Below are positions 8,543 to 16,076 of a stretch of DNA of 50,604 nucleotides, in pieces. The stretch covers positions 1 to 50,604 of the forward strand of contig JAHBWC010000067.1 in the NCBI GenBank assembly GCA_019637225.1. Reading direction: 5' to 3'. The first letter of the stretch is position 1, and every line of letters starts with the position of its first letter. A model generated the notes under the pieces. That model did not search any database. It was not told the origin of the DNA and saw only the letters and a program-made list of their open reading frames with translations. The translations under genes and the position numbers were made by a program. This stretch comes from Labilithrix sp. (GTDB lineage: Bacteria; Myxococcota_A; Polyangia; Polyangiales; Polyangiaceae).

Positions 8543-8603
8543 TGACGGAGCGCGAACTATACACGCGGATCGGCGCGAGGCTCCATCCGTTCGCGGCGCG
8601 CGC

Positions 8604-8942
8604 TCACTCGAGCTCGGGCAGGCCCAGCGCCCATGCGATCGCGTTGATCAGGAGCCCGCTCGCGAGCGCCACGAGGAACGCGACGAGGAGCCCGAGCTTG
8701 AAGCCGAGGAAGCGGCCGGCCACGCCGCGGGCGCTGTTCCACGTCCCGCGCGTCTTGGCGAAGTGGAACGGCAGCGCGAGCAGCCCGAACGCGATGATCG
8801 CCGCGTCGCGGCTCGCGGGCGTCCACGCGCGCTCGAGACGCTGGGCGCTCAGGCGGCGCGTGTCGACGATGACGACCGCGAACGTGAGCGCGTTCGTCAC
8901 GAGCCACGACACGACGATCTCGATGACCTGGGCGCCCGGCAT
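8604..8942 (-). CDS. Small polytopic membrane protein in the Mla-type operon
   Basis: A 112-residue hydrophobic protein with about three membrane segments: roughly residues 5-27, 47-62 and 80-107. A charged patch with several Arg (RRLSAQRLERAW) lies between the first two. I do not recognise a family. The gene starts 25 bases after the second MlaF-like ATPase gene and ends 61 bases before the permease gene, so it is probably co-transcribed with them. It might be an accessory subunit of the transporter, but that is inference from position only. Confidence 0.7.
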   Translation of the reverse strand: MPGAQVIEIVVSWLVTNALTFAVVIVDTRRLSAQRLERAWTPASRDAAIIAFGLLALPFHFAKTRGTWNSARGVAGRFLGFKLGLLVAFLVALASGLLINAIAWALGLPELE

Positions 8943-8967
8943 CCGCGTTACCTCGCGCTCGCCGTGG

Positions 8968-9723
8968 CTAGAGAGGCCCTTCGGTGAGGCCGTGGACGAA
9001 CTGCCGGACGCGTGGCTCGGTGCTCGTCTGCGCCTCGTGCGTCGTGCCGTCGAAGATCAGCCGGCCGCGGTACATCATGCCGATGCGGTCGGTGACGGTG
9101 AGCAGTCGATCGAGATCGCTCGAGACCATGACGACGGTCGCGCCCGAGGCGCGCTGCTCCTCCCGGAGGAGCTCGAAGATCTTCTGCGAGGTGACCGGGT
9201 CGAGGCCGGCGGCGGGCTCGTCGTAGAGCACGATGGGCGCCTTCGTGATCGTCGCGCGCGCGACGCCGACGCGCTTCTTCTGACCGCCCGAGAGGCCGGC
9301 GGGGAGGCGCCCCTCGAAGCCGGTCAGCGCGACGTGGGAGAGGCGCTCCATCACGCGATCTTTGATCTGGTCCTCACCGAGGTCGGTCAGGCGGCGAAGC
9401 GGGAAGGCGATGTTGTCGCCCACGGTCATGTGGTCGAACAGGGCGTTGTTCTGGAACAGCATCCCGAACTTGAGCCGCATCTTCTGCAGGTCGAGCTCGG
9501 AGGCCTGGGTGACGTCGACGCCGTCGACCGTGATCGAGCCGGCGTCCGGCTTCATCAGCCCGACGATCATCTTGAGGAGGATGCTCTTGCCCGCGGCGCC
9601 GGGGCCGATGAGCCCGTAGAGGCACGACGGGGGGACGTGGAGCGACACGCCCTCGAGGACCTGGTTCGGTGGGCCTCCGCCGGCGGGACGGAACGCCTTC
9701 GATACGGACTGGATCGAGATCAT
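8968..9723 (-). CDS. MlaF-type ABC transporter ATPase lacking the H-switch histidine
   Basis: A 251-residue ATPase of the MlaF/Mkl family. Motifs: Walker A GPGAAGKS (40-47), Q-loop FQNN (Q91), intact signature LSGGQ (144-148) and Walker B IVLYDEP (164-170) with the catalytic Glu. The switch motif reads SSD (201-203) where SHD is expected, so the histidine that positions water and gamma-phosphate is replaced by Ser202. This complements the other ATPase in the window (3805-4548), which keeps the histidine but has a degenerate signature. The ATG at 9723 follows the stop of the SctJ-like gene by 23 bases. Its role is to energise the permeases encoded just downstream. Confidence 0.9.
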   Translation of the reverse strand: MISIQSVSKAFRPAGGGPPNQVLEGVSLHVPPSCLYGLIGPGAAGKSILLKMIVGLMKPDAGSITVDGVDVTQASELDLQKMRLKFGMLFQNNALFDHMTVGDNIAFPLRRLTDLGEDQIKDRVMERLSHVALTGFEGRLPAGLSGGQKKRVGVARATITKAPIVLYDEPAAGLDPVTSQKIFELLREEQRASGATVVMVSSDLDRLLTVTDRIGMMYRGRLIFDGTTHEAQTSTEPRVRQFVHGLTEGPL

Positions 9724-9746
9724 GCGCGGATCCGAAGGCGAAGACC

Positions 9747-10601
9747 TTACATCGGGTGGCCGGGGCCGCGCGCGCTCGTCGCGACCGAGCGCGGCCCGGC
9801 TTGCGGGCGGGCCGCGGCCGCGGCCGCCAGCTCGAGCTCGCGCTCGCGGCGCATCCGGCCGACTTTTGCCCAGAGCGCGAGGGTCGCGGCCGCGAGCGCC
9901 AGGACCACGACCGCGAGGCCGGCGAACGCGACCTTCAGCGTGTTCATCGAGCCGCGCGCGACCGTGATCGGGCCGACGTGCGCGAGATCGGTCCGGCCGC
10001 CGTTCGCGCGCGCCGTCCGCGGGACGAAGACCACGGCGACGTCCGCCGCGGCCACGCCGGGCGCGCCGCCCGAGACGAGGCTCTGGATCGACTCCGGCGC
10101 GAGCGGAGGCGTCGTCCCGCGGTGCTCGAGCAAGACGCTCGCGGTCGCCTTCGGCGCGGGCCCGTCGCGGAGCGGCTCGCGCGCGGGGAGGTTCAGGTGC
10201 ACGCGGGCGGCGAGGACGCCGTCGACGCCGGTGAGCGTCTTCTCGAGCTCGCCGGCGAGGCCCGCCACGAGCTGCGCGTGCTCGGCGGCCTGGCTCGGGA
10301 CGAGCTGGCCGCGATCGGCCGCGTCGAGGACGCCCCGCACCTTCGGGCGCGGGAGCTCCTCTTCGCGCATCGTCGCGAGCGCGCGGCCGACGTCGTCGCG
10401 CGCGACGGTGACGCGGAATTTTCCCTCGGTCGCCGGGTCGGCCTCCTTTGAAGCGTCGATGCCCGACTGATCGAGCGCGACGACGACGCGGTTGGCGTCC
10501 GGCTCGTCGAGCGACGCGGCGACGGGGACGGCGCAGCCCGAGGCGAGCGCGATCAGCGCGATCGTCGAGAGCGCGGACCGAAGGCTGCGAGCGAGGGCCA
10601 T
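9747..10601 (-). CDS. Orphan SctJ/YscJ/FliF-family ring lipoprotein
   Basis: A 284-residue lipoprotein with signal peptide and lipobox ASGC (Cys23), followed by a YscJ/FliF-type ring-building region at about 30-195. Typical segments are ANRVVVALDQSGIDA, FRVTVARDDVGRAL and LPRPKV, then LVPSQAAEHAQLVAGLAGEL, GVDGVLAARVHLNLP and a final strand near VAVVFVP. A transmembrane helix spans 223-245 and is followed by a basic cytoplasmic tail, as in SctJ inner-ring proteins of type III secretion systems. No other type III or flagellar gene is present in the window; instead the gene is embedded between the acyl-CoA ligase and Mla-type ATPase genes. An ATG at 10619 would add six residues. The family call is fairly firm; the function here is unknown. 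Confidence 0.8.
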   Translation of the reverse strand: MALARSLRSALSTIALIALASGCAVPVAASLDEPDANRVVVALDQSGIDASKEADPATEGKFRVTVARDDVGRALATMREEELPRPKVRGVLDAADRGQLVPSQAAEHAQLVAGLAGELEKTLTGVDGVLAARVHLNLPAREPLRDGPAPKATASVLLEHRGTTPPLAPESIQSLVSGGAPGVAAADVAVVFVPRTARANGGRTDLAHVGPITVARGSMNTLKVAFAGLAVVVLALAAATLALWAKVGRMRRERELELAAAAAARPQAGPRSVATSARGPGHPM

Positions 10602-10675
10602 GGGGCGGTTGTATACCATCCGCGGGGCGCTCGAAACCGCCGGCGCCGGGGCTCTTCGGAGCGGGGCGTGGCTCT

Positions 10676-12202
10676 TCAGGTCTCGCTGAGGAGATGCTTG
10701 GCGATGCGCTCGCTCGCCGTGCGCGGGAGGGCGCTCCGGACGTGGACGCGCGCGGGCACCTTGTGCTCGGCGAGGCGCTCGCGAACGAACGCGCGGAGCA
10801 CCTCGGGATCGACGGAGGCGCCCGGCCTCGGCACGACGAACGCGACGACCTCGTCGTCCCCGAGGGACGAGGGCACGCCGACGACCGCGGCCTCGAGGAG
10901 CGTGCCGTGCGCCAGGAGCGCGATCTCGATCTCGCACGCCGCGACGTTCTCGCCGCGGCGGCGGAGGACGTCCATCTTGCGCGACACGAACGTGAAGATC
11001 CCCGACGCGTCGCGCCGCACGAGATCGCCCGTGCGGAACCACTGGCCCTCGAACGCGGCCTCGGTCCCGTCGGGATCGAACAGGTAGCCACGCATCATCG
11101 CGGGGCTCGATAGCCAGAGCTCGCCGGTCTCGCCCGCGCCGGCGTCGGTGCCGTCCTCGCGGACGACGCGCCCGCGGTTGATCACGCCGAGACGCGGGTG
11201 TTGCCGGAGCATCCCGATGGTCCCGTACGGCGGCGCCGGCGTCGCGCGGGGCCATACCGTCCCGAACGTCGTCTCGGAGAGGCCGTAGCCCACGGTCATC
11301 GTCACGCCGAAGCGCTCCTCGAACGCGCGGTGCTTCTCCTCGGAGAGCGCGAGCGCCGCGTAGCAGGTCCGGAGCGAGTGCTCGCGGTCGCTCGGTCGCG
11401 GCGCGCTCGCGAGCAGCGCGTGGACCATCGCGCCGAGGGCGTTGACCTCGGTCGCGCCGTGGCGGCGGACGTCGTTCCAGAAGCGCGAAGACGAGAAGCG
11501 CGCGAGGAGCGCGAGCTCCGCGCCGCACCCGAGCGCCCCCATCGTCGAGTAGGCCTGGGCGTTCACGTGGAAGAGCGGCAGCGCGCAGAGCAGCCGGTCG
11601 CTCGCGTCGAGGCCGAGCCACCACGGGAAGGCCTCGGCCGTGAGCGTGTACGTCCGGTGGGTCTGCATCACCGCCTTCGGCGCGCCGCTCGGCCCCGACG
11701 TCGCGAGCAGGACCGCGACGTCGTTGGCGTAGACCGGTGCGCGCGGGGCGTTCGAGCCCGACCGCGCGAGCTGCACCGGCGAGACGACGTTCGTCGTCGG
11801 GGACGCCTCGCTCGCCTCGTCGATGTACGCGCTCCGGAGATCGTCGGCGACGACGAAGGCGCGAGGCGAGGCGAGGCGGAGCACGCCGCCGAGCTCGTGC
11901 GGCTTGTACGCCGGATCGAGCGGCATCGCGATCGCGCCGAGGCGGTTCGCCGCGAACCAGGCGAACAGCGTCTCGGGGCGGTTGCCGAGGAGGATCGCGA
12001 CGGTGTCTCCCTGGACCACGCCGCGATCGGCGAGGCCGACGGCGAAGCGATCGACCTCGGCGAGGACGTCGGGGAAGGTCCAGGTGTCGTCCTCGAAGCG
12101 CAGCCAGGACGCGCTCGGATCGGCGCGCGCGGCGCGCCACTCGAGCAGGTGCGGGATGGTGTCCGGGAAGCGATCTCCCGGCGTGCGCTCCGCGCGGATC
12201 AC
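10676..12202 (-). CDS. AMP-dependent acyl-CoA ligase/synthetase
   Basis: A 508-residue adenylate-forming enzyme (ANL superfamily) expected to activate a carboxylic acid with ATP and CoA. Visible core motifs: the P-loop ATSGPSGAPKAV (A3, variant of TSGTTGxPKG), GYGLSETT (A5), FRTGDLVRRD (A7), RKMDVLRRRGENV (A8 hinge) and PRTASERIAKHLL (A10). In A10 the usual catalytic lysine position reads Arg (SERI instead of SGKI); similar EK/ER variants exist among crotonobetaine/carnitine-CoA ligase-like proteins, so activity is not excluded. The start is a GTG at 12202 with no ideal ribosome site. It is the first gene of the minus-strand run leading into the Mla-type transporter, suggesting a link to lipid or fatty acid metabolism. 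Confidence 0.88.
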   Translation of the reverse strand: MIRAERTPGDRFPDTIPHLLEWRAARADPSASWLRFEDDTWTFPDVLAEVDRFAVGLADRGVVQGDTVAILLGNRPETLFAWFAANRLGAIAMPLDPAYKPHELGGVLRLASPRAFVVADDLRSAYIDEASEASPTTNVVSPVQLARSGSNAPRAPVYANDVAVLLATSGPSGAPKAVMQTHRTYTLTAEAFPWWLGLDASDRLLCALPLFHVNAQAYSTMGALGCGAELALLARFSSSRFWNDVRRHGATEVNALGAMVHALLASAPRPSDREHSLRTCYAALALSEEKHRAFEERFGVTMTVGYGLSETTFGTVWPRATPAPPYGTIGMLRQHPRLGVINRGRVVREDGTDAGAGETGELWLSSPAMMRGYLFDPDGTEAAFEGQWFRTGDLVRRDASGIFTFVSRKMDVLRRRGENVAACEIEIALLAHGTLLEAAVVGVPSSLGDDEVVAFVVPRPGASVDPEVLRAFVRERLAEHKVPARVHVRSALPRTASERIAKHLLSET

Positions 12203-12342
12203 GCTCCGCGGCGCGCCCGCGTGCGCGCGGATGGGGCCCTTGCGGGATGGGATCGGAGCTTCATGAGCGCGTTGCCTCCTCGGTCGTCTTGCGAGAAGGG
12301 TAAGCTCGGAGATCCGGGAGCGACAGGGGACGAAGGAGCGTC

Positions 12343-12462
12343 ATGACACCGATCACTTCGAGTCGAACGAGCGCCGGGCGTGCGATCACGGGCGCGTGGA
12401 GCGCGGGACGCAGCGACACCTTCGCGGCGCCGGGACTCGAAGACGCGGCTGACGCCGCCTGA
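12343..12462 (+). CDS. Possible 39-residue leader peptide or small protein
   Basis: An ATG at 12343 follows AAGGAG by 4 nt and opens a 39-codon frame (starting MTPITSSRTSAG) that ends 11 bases before the GTG of the ASCH-domain gene. The peptide is Ala/Ser/Gly-rich without a recognisable motif. The good ribosome site and close spacing argue for translation; the lack of homology evidence and the high-GC setting argue for caution. Confidence 0.35.
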   Translation: MTPITSSRTSAGRAITGAWSAGRSDTFAAPGLEDAADAA

Positions 12463-12473
12463 GGAGCCACACC

Positions 12474-13082
12474 GTGCTCTTGTTCCAGAAGCGCTTCCAC
12501 GAGGGGCTCGTCTCGGGCGCCGTCACGATCACGTTCCGCCGCTGGGACAAGCCGCACGTGCGCGCCGGCGGGCGCTATCGCTGCCATCCGATCGGCGTCC
12601 TCGAGGTCGATCGCGTCGCCCGCGTCGTCGTGCGCGACATCACCGCGGAGGACGCGACGCGCTCCGGCTTCGCGTCGCGCGCCGAGCTCGTCGACTACCT
12701 CCGAGCCGCGCGCGCCGAGCCGCTCGACGACGCGACACCGCTCTTCCGGGTCGAGCTGCACCACGGCGGCGACGGCGACCGCGTCGAGCTCGCGCTCGAG
12801 GCGGACCTGAGCCCGGCGGACGTTGCGGCGATCGAGGCCAAGCTCGCGCGGATGGACGCGGCGGGGCCCTGGACGAAGAAGACGCTCGCCGTCATCGACG
12901 AGCACCCCCGCGTCGCCGCCTCGAAGCTCGCGGCCAAGCTCGGACGCGAGACGTTGCCGTTCAAGGTCGACGTACGGAAGCTGAAGAAGCTCGGTCTCAC
13001 GCAGAGCTTCGAAGTCGGCTACGAGATCTCGCCGCGCGGCCGCGCTTTCCTCGCCGCGCGGCCCCGGCGGAAGCGGCGCTGA
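12474..13082 (+). CDS. ASCH-domain-like (PUA-related) protein
   Basis: A 202-residue soluble protein. The first about 70 residues match the ASCH-type pattern: an LLFQKRFHEGLVSG start, TITFRRWDKP, GGRYR, GVLEVDRV and ITAEDATRSGF. ASCH domains are PUA-like beta-barrels thought to bind RNA or nucleotides. The C-terminal half is helical and basic, ending in RRKRR, and includes a possible winged-helix-like segment (VAASKLAAKLGRETLPFKV). The GTG start is supported by GAGGAG 7 nt upstream. The gene follows the possible small ORF and precedes a hypothetical gene on the same strand. Family assignment is moderately firm; the biological role is not known. Confidence 0.75.
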   Translation: MLLFQKRFHEGLVSGAVTITFRRWDKPHVRAGGRYRCHPIGVLEVDRVARVVVRDITAEDATRSGFASRAELVDYLRAARAEPLDDATPLFRVELHHGGDGDRVELALEADLSPADVAAIEAKLARMDAAGPWTKKTLAVIDEHPRVAASKLAAKLGRETLPFKVDVRKLKKLGLTQSFEVGYEISPRGRAFLAARPRRKRR

Positions 13083-13156
13083 CCGCGACGGTGCCGCGAG
13101 CGCGGCCTCCGGCGACCGTCGACGCGAGCCGAGCGCGCCCGCTACCATGCGGCCGC

Positions 13157-13522
13157 GTGCTGAAGATCCACGAGACGACCACGCCGGGAGGCGCGGTCGA
13201 GACCACGTTCCTCCGCGTCGACGACGGAGCCCTCTCGCTCTCGTCGGGCGAGGGGACGGTCGCGCTCCCCGACGGCGCGCTCGACGCCGTCATGCGGCGC
13301 TACGGCATGCCCGTGGATCCCGAGGCGCAGCTCACCGTCGTCGCGTCGCTCGAGCTCGGCGACGGGCGCGTCCTCCGGCATGCGCGGCACCTCGCGCGCT
13401 ACGACGTGATCGCGCGCGACTGGCTCGTCTACGACGCGCCCGGACAGGAGACCGCGTGCGCGCTCGCGACGACGGTCGCCGGCGCGCTCGACCACCTCGC
13501 CCGCGCCGGCCGGCGCGCCTGA
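13157..13522 (+). CDS. Hypothetical protein, 121 residues
   Basis: A short acidic-to-neutral soluble protein starting at GTG (LKIHETTTPGG). It has alternating hydrophobic strands (TFLRVDDGALSL, LTVVASLELGDG, HLARYDVIARDWLVY) and a C-terminal helix, and no signal peptide or membrane segment. I recognise no family. It lies 74 bases after the ASCH-domain gene and 31 bases before the ABC-F gene, all on the plus strand, so it is probably transcribed with them. The upstream ATG at 13147 is in another frame and belongs to a shadow. Confidence 0.65.
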   Translation: MLKIHETTTPGGAVETTFLRVDDGALSLSSGEGTVALPDGALDAVMRRYGMPVDPEAQLTVVASLELGDGRVLRHARHLARYDVIARDWLVYDAPGQETACALATTVAGALDHLARAGRRA

Positions 13523-13553
13523 GCGCGGCGAATGCGCTAGGGTGGCGCGACGC

Positions 13554-15500
13554 ATGATCGGCGTCATCGACCTCGGCAAGGCCTACGGCGCGCGCACGCT
13601 CTTCGAGGGCGTGTCTTTGAAGCTCGTCTCGGGCTCCCGGTACGGCCTCGTCGGCGCGAACGGCTCGGGCAAGACGACGTTCCTCGAGATCGTCGCCGGC
13701 GACGAGCCCGCGTCCGAGGGCACGGTCACGATCTCGAAGGGCGCGCGGGTCGGCGTGTTGCGCCAGGACCGCTTCATGCGCGACGAGGACGCGATCCTCG
13801 ACGTGGCGATGACCGGCGACGAGCTCGTCACGCGCGCGTTCGAGGAGCAGCGGCGCCTCTCGGCGAGCGACGCGCCGGACGCGGCGCGCCTCGTCGAGCT
13901 CGAGGACGTCATCCGCGCGCACGACGGCTACACGCTCGAGGCCCGCGCGAGCGCGATCCTCGAGGGCCTCGGGATCCCGGTGGCGTCTCACCGGCAGCCG
14001 CTCGCCACCCTCTCGGGCGGCTTCAAGCTCCGCGTGCTGCTCGCGCAGGTGCTCCTCGGCGGCCCGGACGTCCTCTTGCTCGACGAGCCGACGAACCACC
14101 TCGACATCCTGTCGATCCGCTGGCTCGAAAAGTTCCTCGCGGCCTACCAGGGCTGCGCGCTCGTCATCTCCCATGACCAGCGCTTCCTCGACAACGTCGC
14201 GTCCGACATCCTCGACGTCGACTACGGCACCATCACGCTCTACCCCGGCAACTACTCGGCGTTCACGCGCGAGAAGGTCGCCATCCGCGAGCGCAAGGAG
14301 GCCGAGATCGCGCGCGCCGAGGCGACGATCGCGGAGAAGAAGGCCTGGGTCGAGCGCTTCGGCGCGAAGGCGACGAAGGCGCGGCAGGCGCAGAGCCGGC
14401 TCAAGCAGATCGAGAAGATCGAGGTCGAGGAGCTCGAGTCGTCCTCGCGCCGCGCGCCGCTGTTCGCGTTCGTCCCGGAGCGCAAGAGCGGACGCGACGT
14501 GCTCGAGGTCACGAACGTCTCGAAGGCGTACGGGACGAAGCAGGTGCTCACCGACGTCTCCGTGGTCGTCCGCCGTGGCGAGCGGGTCGCGATCATCGGA
14601 CCGAACGGGCTCGGCAAGTCGACGCTCCTCAAGATCGCGACGCAGAACCTCGTGGCGGACGCCGGCGCCGTGAAGTGGGGGCACGAGACGCGCGTGGGCT
14701 ACTTCGCCCAGGACCACCACGAGACGCTCGTCGATCCGGAGGCCACCCCCATCGACGTCATCTGGAGCGCCGTCCCCAAGGCGGAGACGAGCTACGTGCG
14801 CGGTCAGCTTGGTCGGGTGCTCTTCTCGGGCGACGACGTGAAGAAGAAGGTGAGCACGCTCTCCGGCGGCGAGGCCGCGCGGCTGGTCTTCTGCCGGATC
14901 ATGGTCGAGAAGCCGAACGTGCTCGTGCTCGACGAGCCGACGAACCACCTCGACCTCGAGGCGATCGAGGCGCTCATCGAGGCGCTCCGCGCGTTCGAAG
15001 AGGGGACGCTCGTCTTCGTCTCCCACGATCGCGCCTTCGTCGCCGCGCTCGCGACGCGCATCCTCGAGGTCACGCCGCAGGGCTTCCGCGATTTTCCGGG
15101 GACCTACGACGAGTACCTCGAGCGCTGCGGCGACGACCATCTCGACGCCGACACCGTCGTGCTGAAGGCGAAGCGCGACAAGACCGCGAGCGCGAGCGCC
15201 GGCGCGAAGGCCGAGACCGCGCCGGCGGGAGCGCTGTCGTGGGAGGAGCAGAAGAAGCGCGCGAACCGCCTGAAGCAGCTCCCGGCCAAGCGCGATCAGG
15301 TGGTCGCCGCGATCGAGGCCGCCGAGGCGCGCAAGGCCGCCATCCACGCGGCGTGGTGCGAGGCGGGCTATTACGACAAGACGCCGCCGGCCGAGGTGGT
15401 GCGGCTCGAGGAAGAAGAGAAGGCGCTAGGTCCGAAGATCGACGCGCTCCTCGCCGAGTGGGAGGCGCTCGAAGCCGAGCTCGCCGAGGCGACGCGCTGA
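13554..15500 (+). CDS. ABC-F family ATPase, Uup/EttA type
   Basis: A 648-residue soluble protein with two ABC ATPase domains and no membrane segment, typical of ABC-F translation factors that act at the ribosomal E site. Domain 1: Walker A GANGSGKT (34-41), signature LSGGF, LDEPTNHLDI. Domain 2: Walker A GPNGLGKS (about 349), signature LSGGE, LDEPTNHLDL. Between them is a charged helical linker (around REKVAIRERKEAEIARAEA) corresponding to the P-site tRNA interaction motif. The C-terminal extension of about 100 residues contains a coiled coil as in Uup. The ATG at 13554 is preferred over an in-frame GTG at 13542 because MIGVIDLGKAYG matches the family start. Confidence 0.92.
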   Translation: MIGVIDLGKAYGARTLFEGVSLKLVSGSRYGLVGANGSGKTTFLEIVAGDEPASEGTVTISKGARVGVLRQDRFMRDEDAILDVAMTGDELVTRAFEEQRRLSASDAPDAARLVELEDVIRAHDGYTLEARASAILEGLGIPVASHRQPLATLSGGFKLRVLLAQVLLGGPDVLLLDEPTNHLDILSIRWLEKFLAAYQGCALVISHDQRFLDNVASDILDVDYGTITLYPGNYSAFTREKVAIRERKEAEIARAEATIAEKKAWVERFGAKATKARQAQSRLKQIEKIEVEELESSSRRAPLFAFVPERKSGRDVLEVTNVSKAYGTKQVLTDVSVVVRRGERVAIIGPNGLGKSTLLKIATQNLVADAGAVKWGHETRVGYFAQDHHETLVDPEATPIDVIWSAVPKAETSYVRGQLGRVLFSGDDVKKKVSTLSGGEAARLVFCRIMVEKPNVLVLDEPTNHLDLEAIEALIEALRAFEEGTLVFVSHDRAFVAALATRILEVTPQGFRDFPGTYDEYLERCGDDHLDADTVVLKAKRDKTASASAGAKAETAPAGALSWEEQKKRANRLKQLPAKRDQVVAAIEAAEARKAAIHAAWCEAGYYDKTPPAEVVRLEEEEKALGPKIDALLAEWEALEAELAEATR

Positions 15501-15591
15501 GCTGAAGGTCGGCTCGCCGGCACAGGTGGGCACACCCCGAGAGACGCCCGTCACGGCGCCGCGCTCGCGTGGGCCGACGCGGCCTCCAAAG

Positions 15592-15609
15592 GCCCGCTTT
15601 GTCGCGGGC
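15592..15609 (+). terminator. Hairpin after the ABC-F gene
   Basis: GCCCGC and GCGGGC pair around the loop TTTGTC, about 90 bases past the ABC-F stop and 38 bases before the next start. No T-tract follows on the plus strand. Confidence 0.35.
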
Positions 15610-15646
15610 TAAGGGGTACGGTACGGCGCCTGCACACCTTCGTCGT

Positions 15647-16054
15647 ATGATTCGCGCCAGCTCCTCGCCCTTCGTCGCCGGTCCCCTCTCTCTCTTCGCG
15701 CTCCTCCTCCTCACGCCGCTCGGCGCGTGCACGGGCGGCGTCGACCGGACCTCGAGCGAGCTCGTCGCGGCCGAAGACGGCGGGGCTCCCGAGGAGGAGG
15801 GCGGTCGTCTCTGCGAAGGGCGTCCCGTCGGGGAGTGGTTCTCCGGAGGCGACTGCAACTCGTGCGTCTGCGACGCCGACGGGCAGATGAGCTGCACGAC
15901 GAAGGAGTGCCTCTCGTGCCCGACCGAGCCGCTCGACTGCAGCGCCGCGGACCTCGACGCGGAGGCGACGTACCGGTGCACGTTGAGCTACCGCACGTGG
16001 ATCGAGGCCAACTGCCCGGACGCCGCCGTCACGCCGCCCGACGGCGGCACGTGA
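15647..16054 (+). CDS. Lipoprotein with one pacifastin-like cysteine motif
   Basis: A 135-residue predicted lipoprotein: hydrophobic signal ending in PLGAC (Cys28), then an acidic linker. Residues roughly 56-82 carry the array C-x13-CNSCVC-x3-G-x3-CTTKEC. This closely matches the pacifastin light-chain signature (C-x9-12-CNxCxC-x2-3-G-x3-6-CTx3C), known mainly as a small serine-protease inhibitor fold of arthropods, though the first spacing is one residue longer. Further cysteines follow (CPTEPLDC, YRC, NC). Protease inhibition is inference from the motif. It converges on the Sel1-type lipoprotein gene at 16077. Confidence 0.75.
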   Translation: MIRASSSPFVAGPLSLFALLLLTPLGACTGGVDRTSSELVAAEDGGAPEEEGGRLCEGRPVGEWFSGGDCNSCVCDADGQMSCTTKECLSCPTEPLDCSAADLDAEATYRCTLSYRTWIEANCPDAAVTPPDGGT

Positions 16055-16076
16055 CCGACCGACGACGCTGCCTTCG

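Noticed and set aside
9747..10601. Start of a type III secretion or flagellar gene cluster
   Set aside because: Neighbouring genes encode an acyl-CoA ligase and Mla-type transporter parts; no other secretion gene is present.
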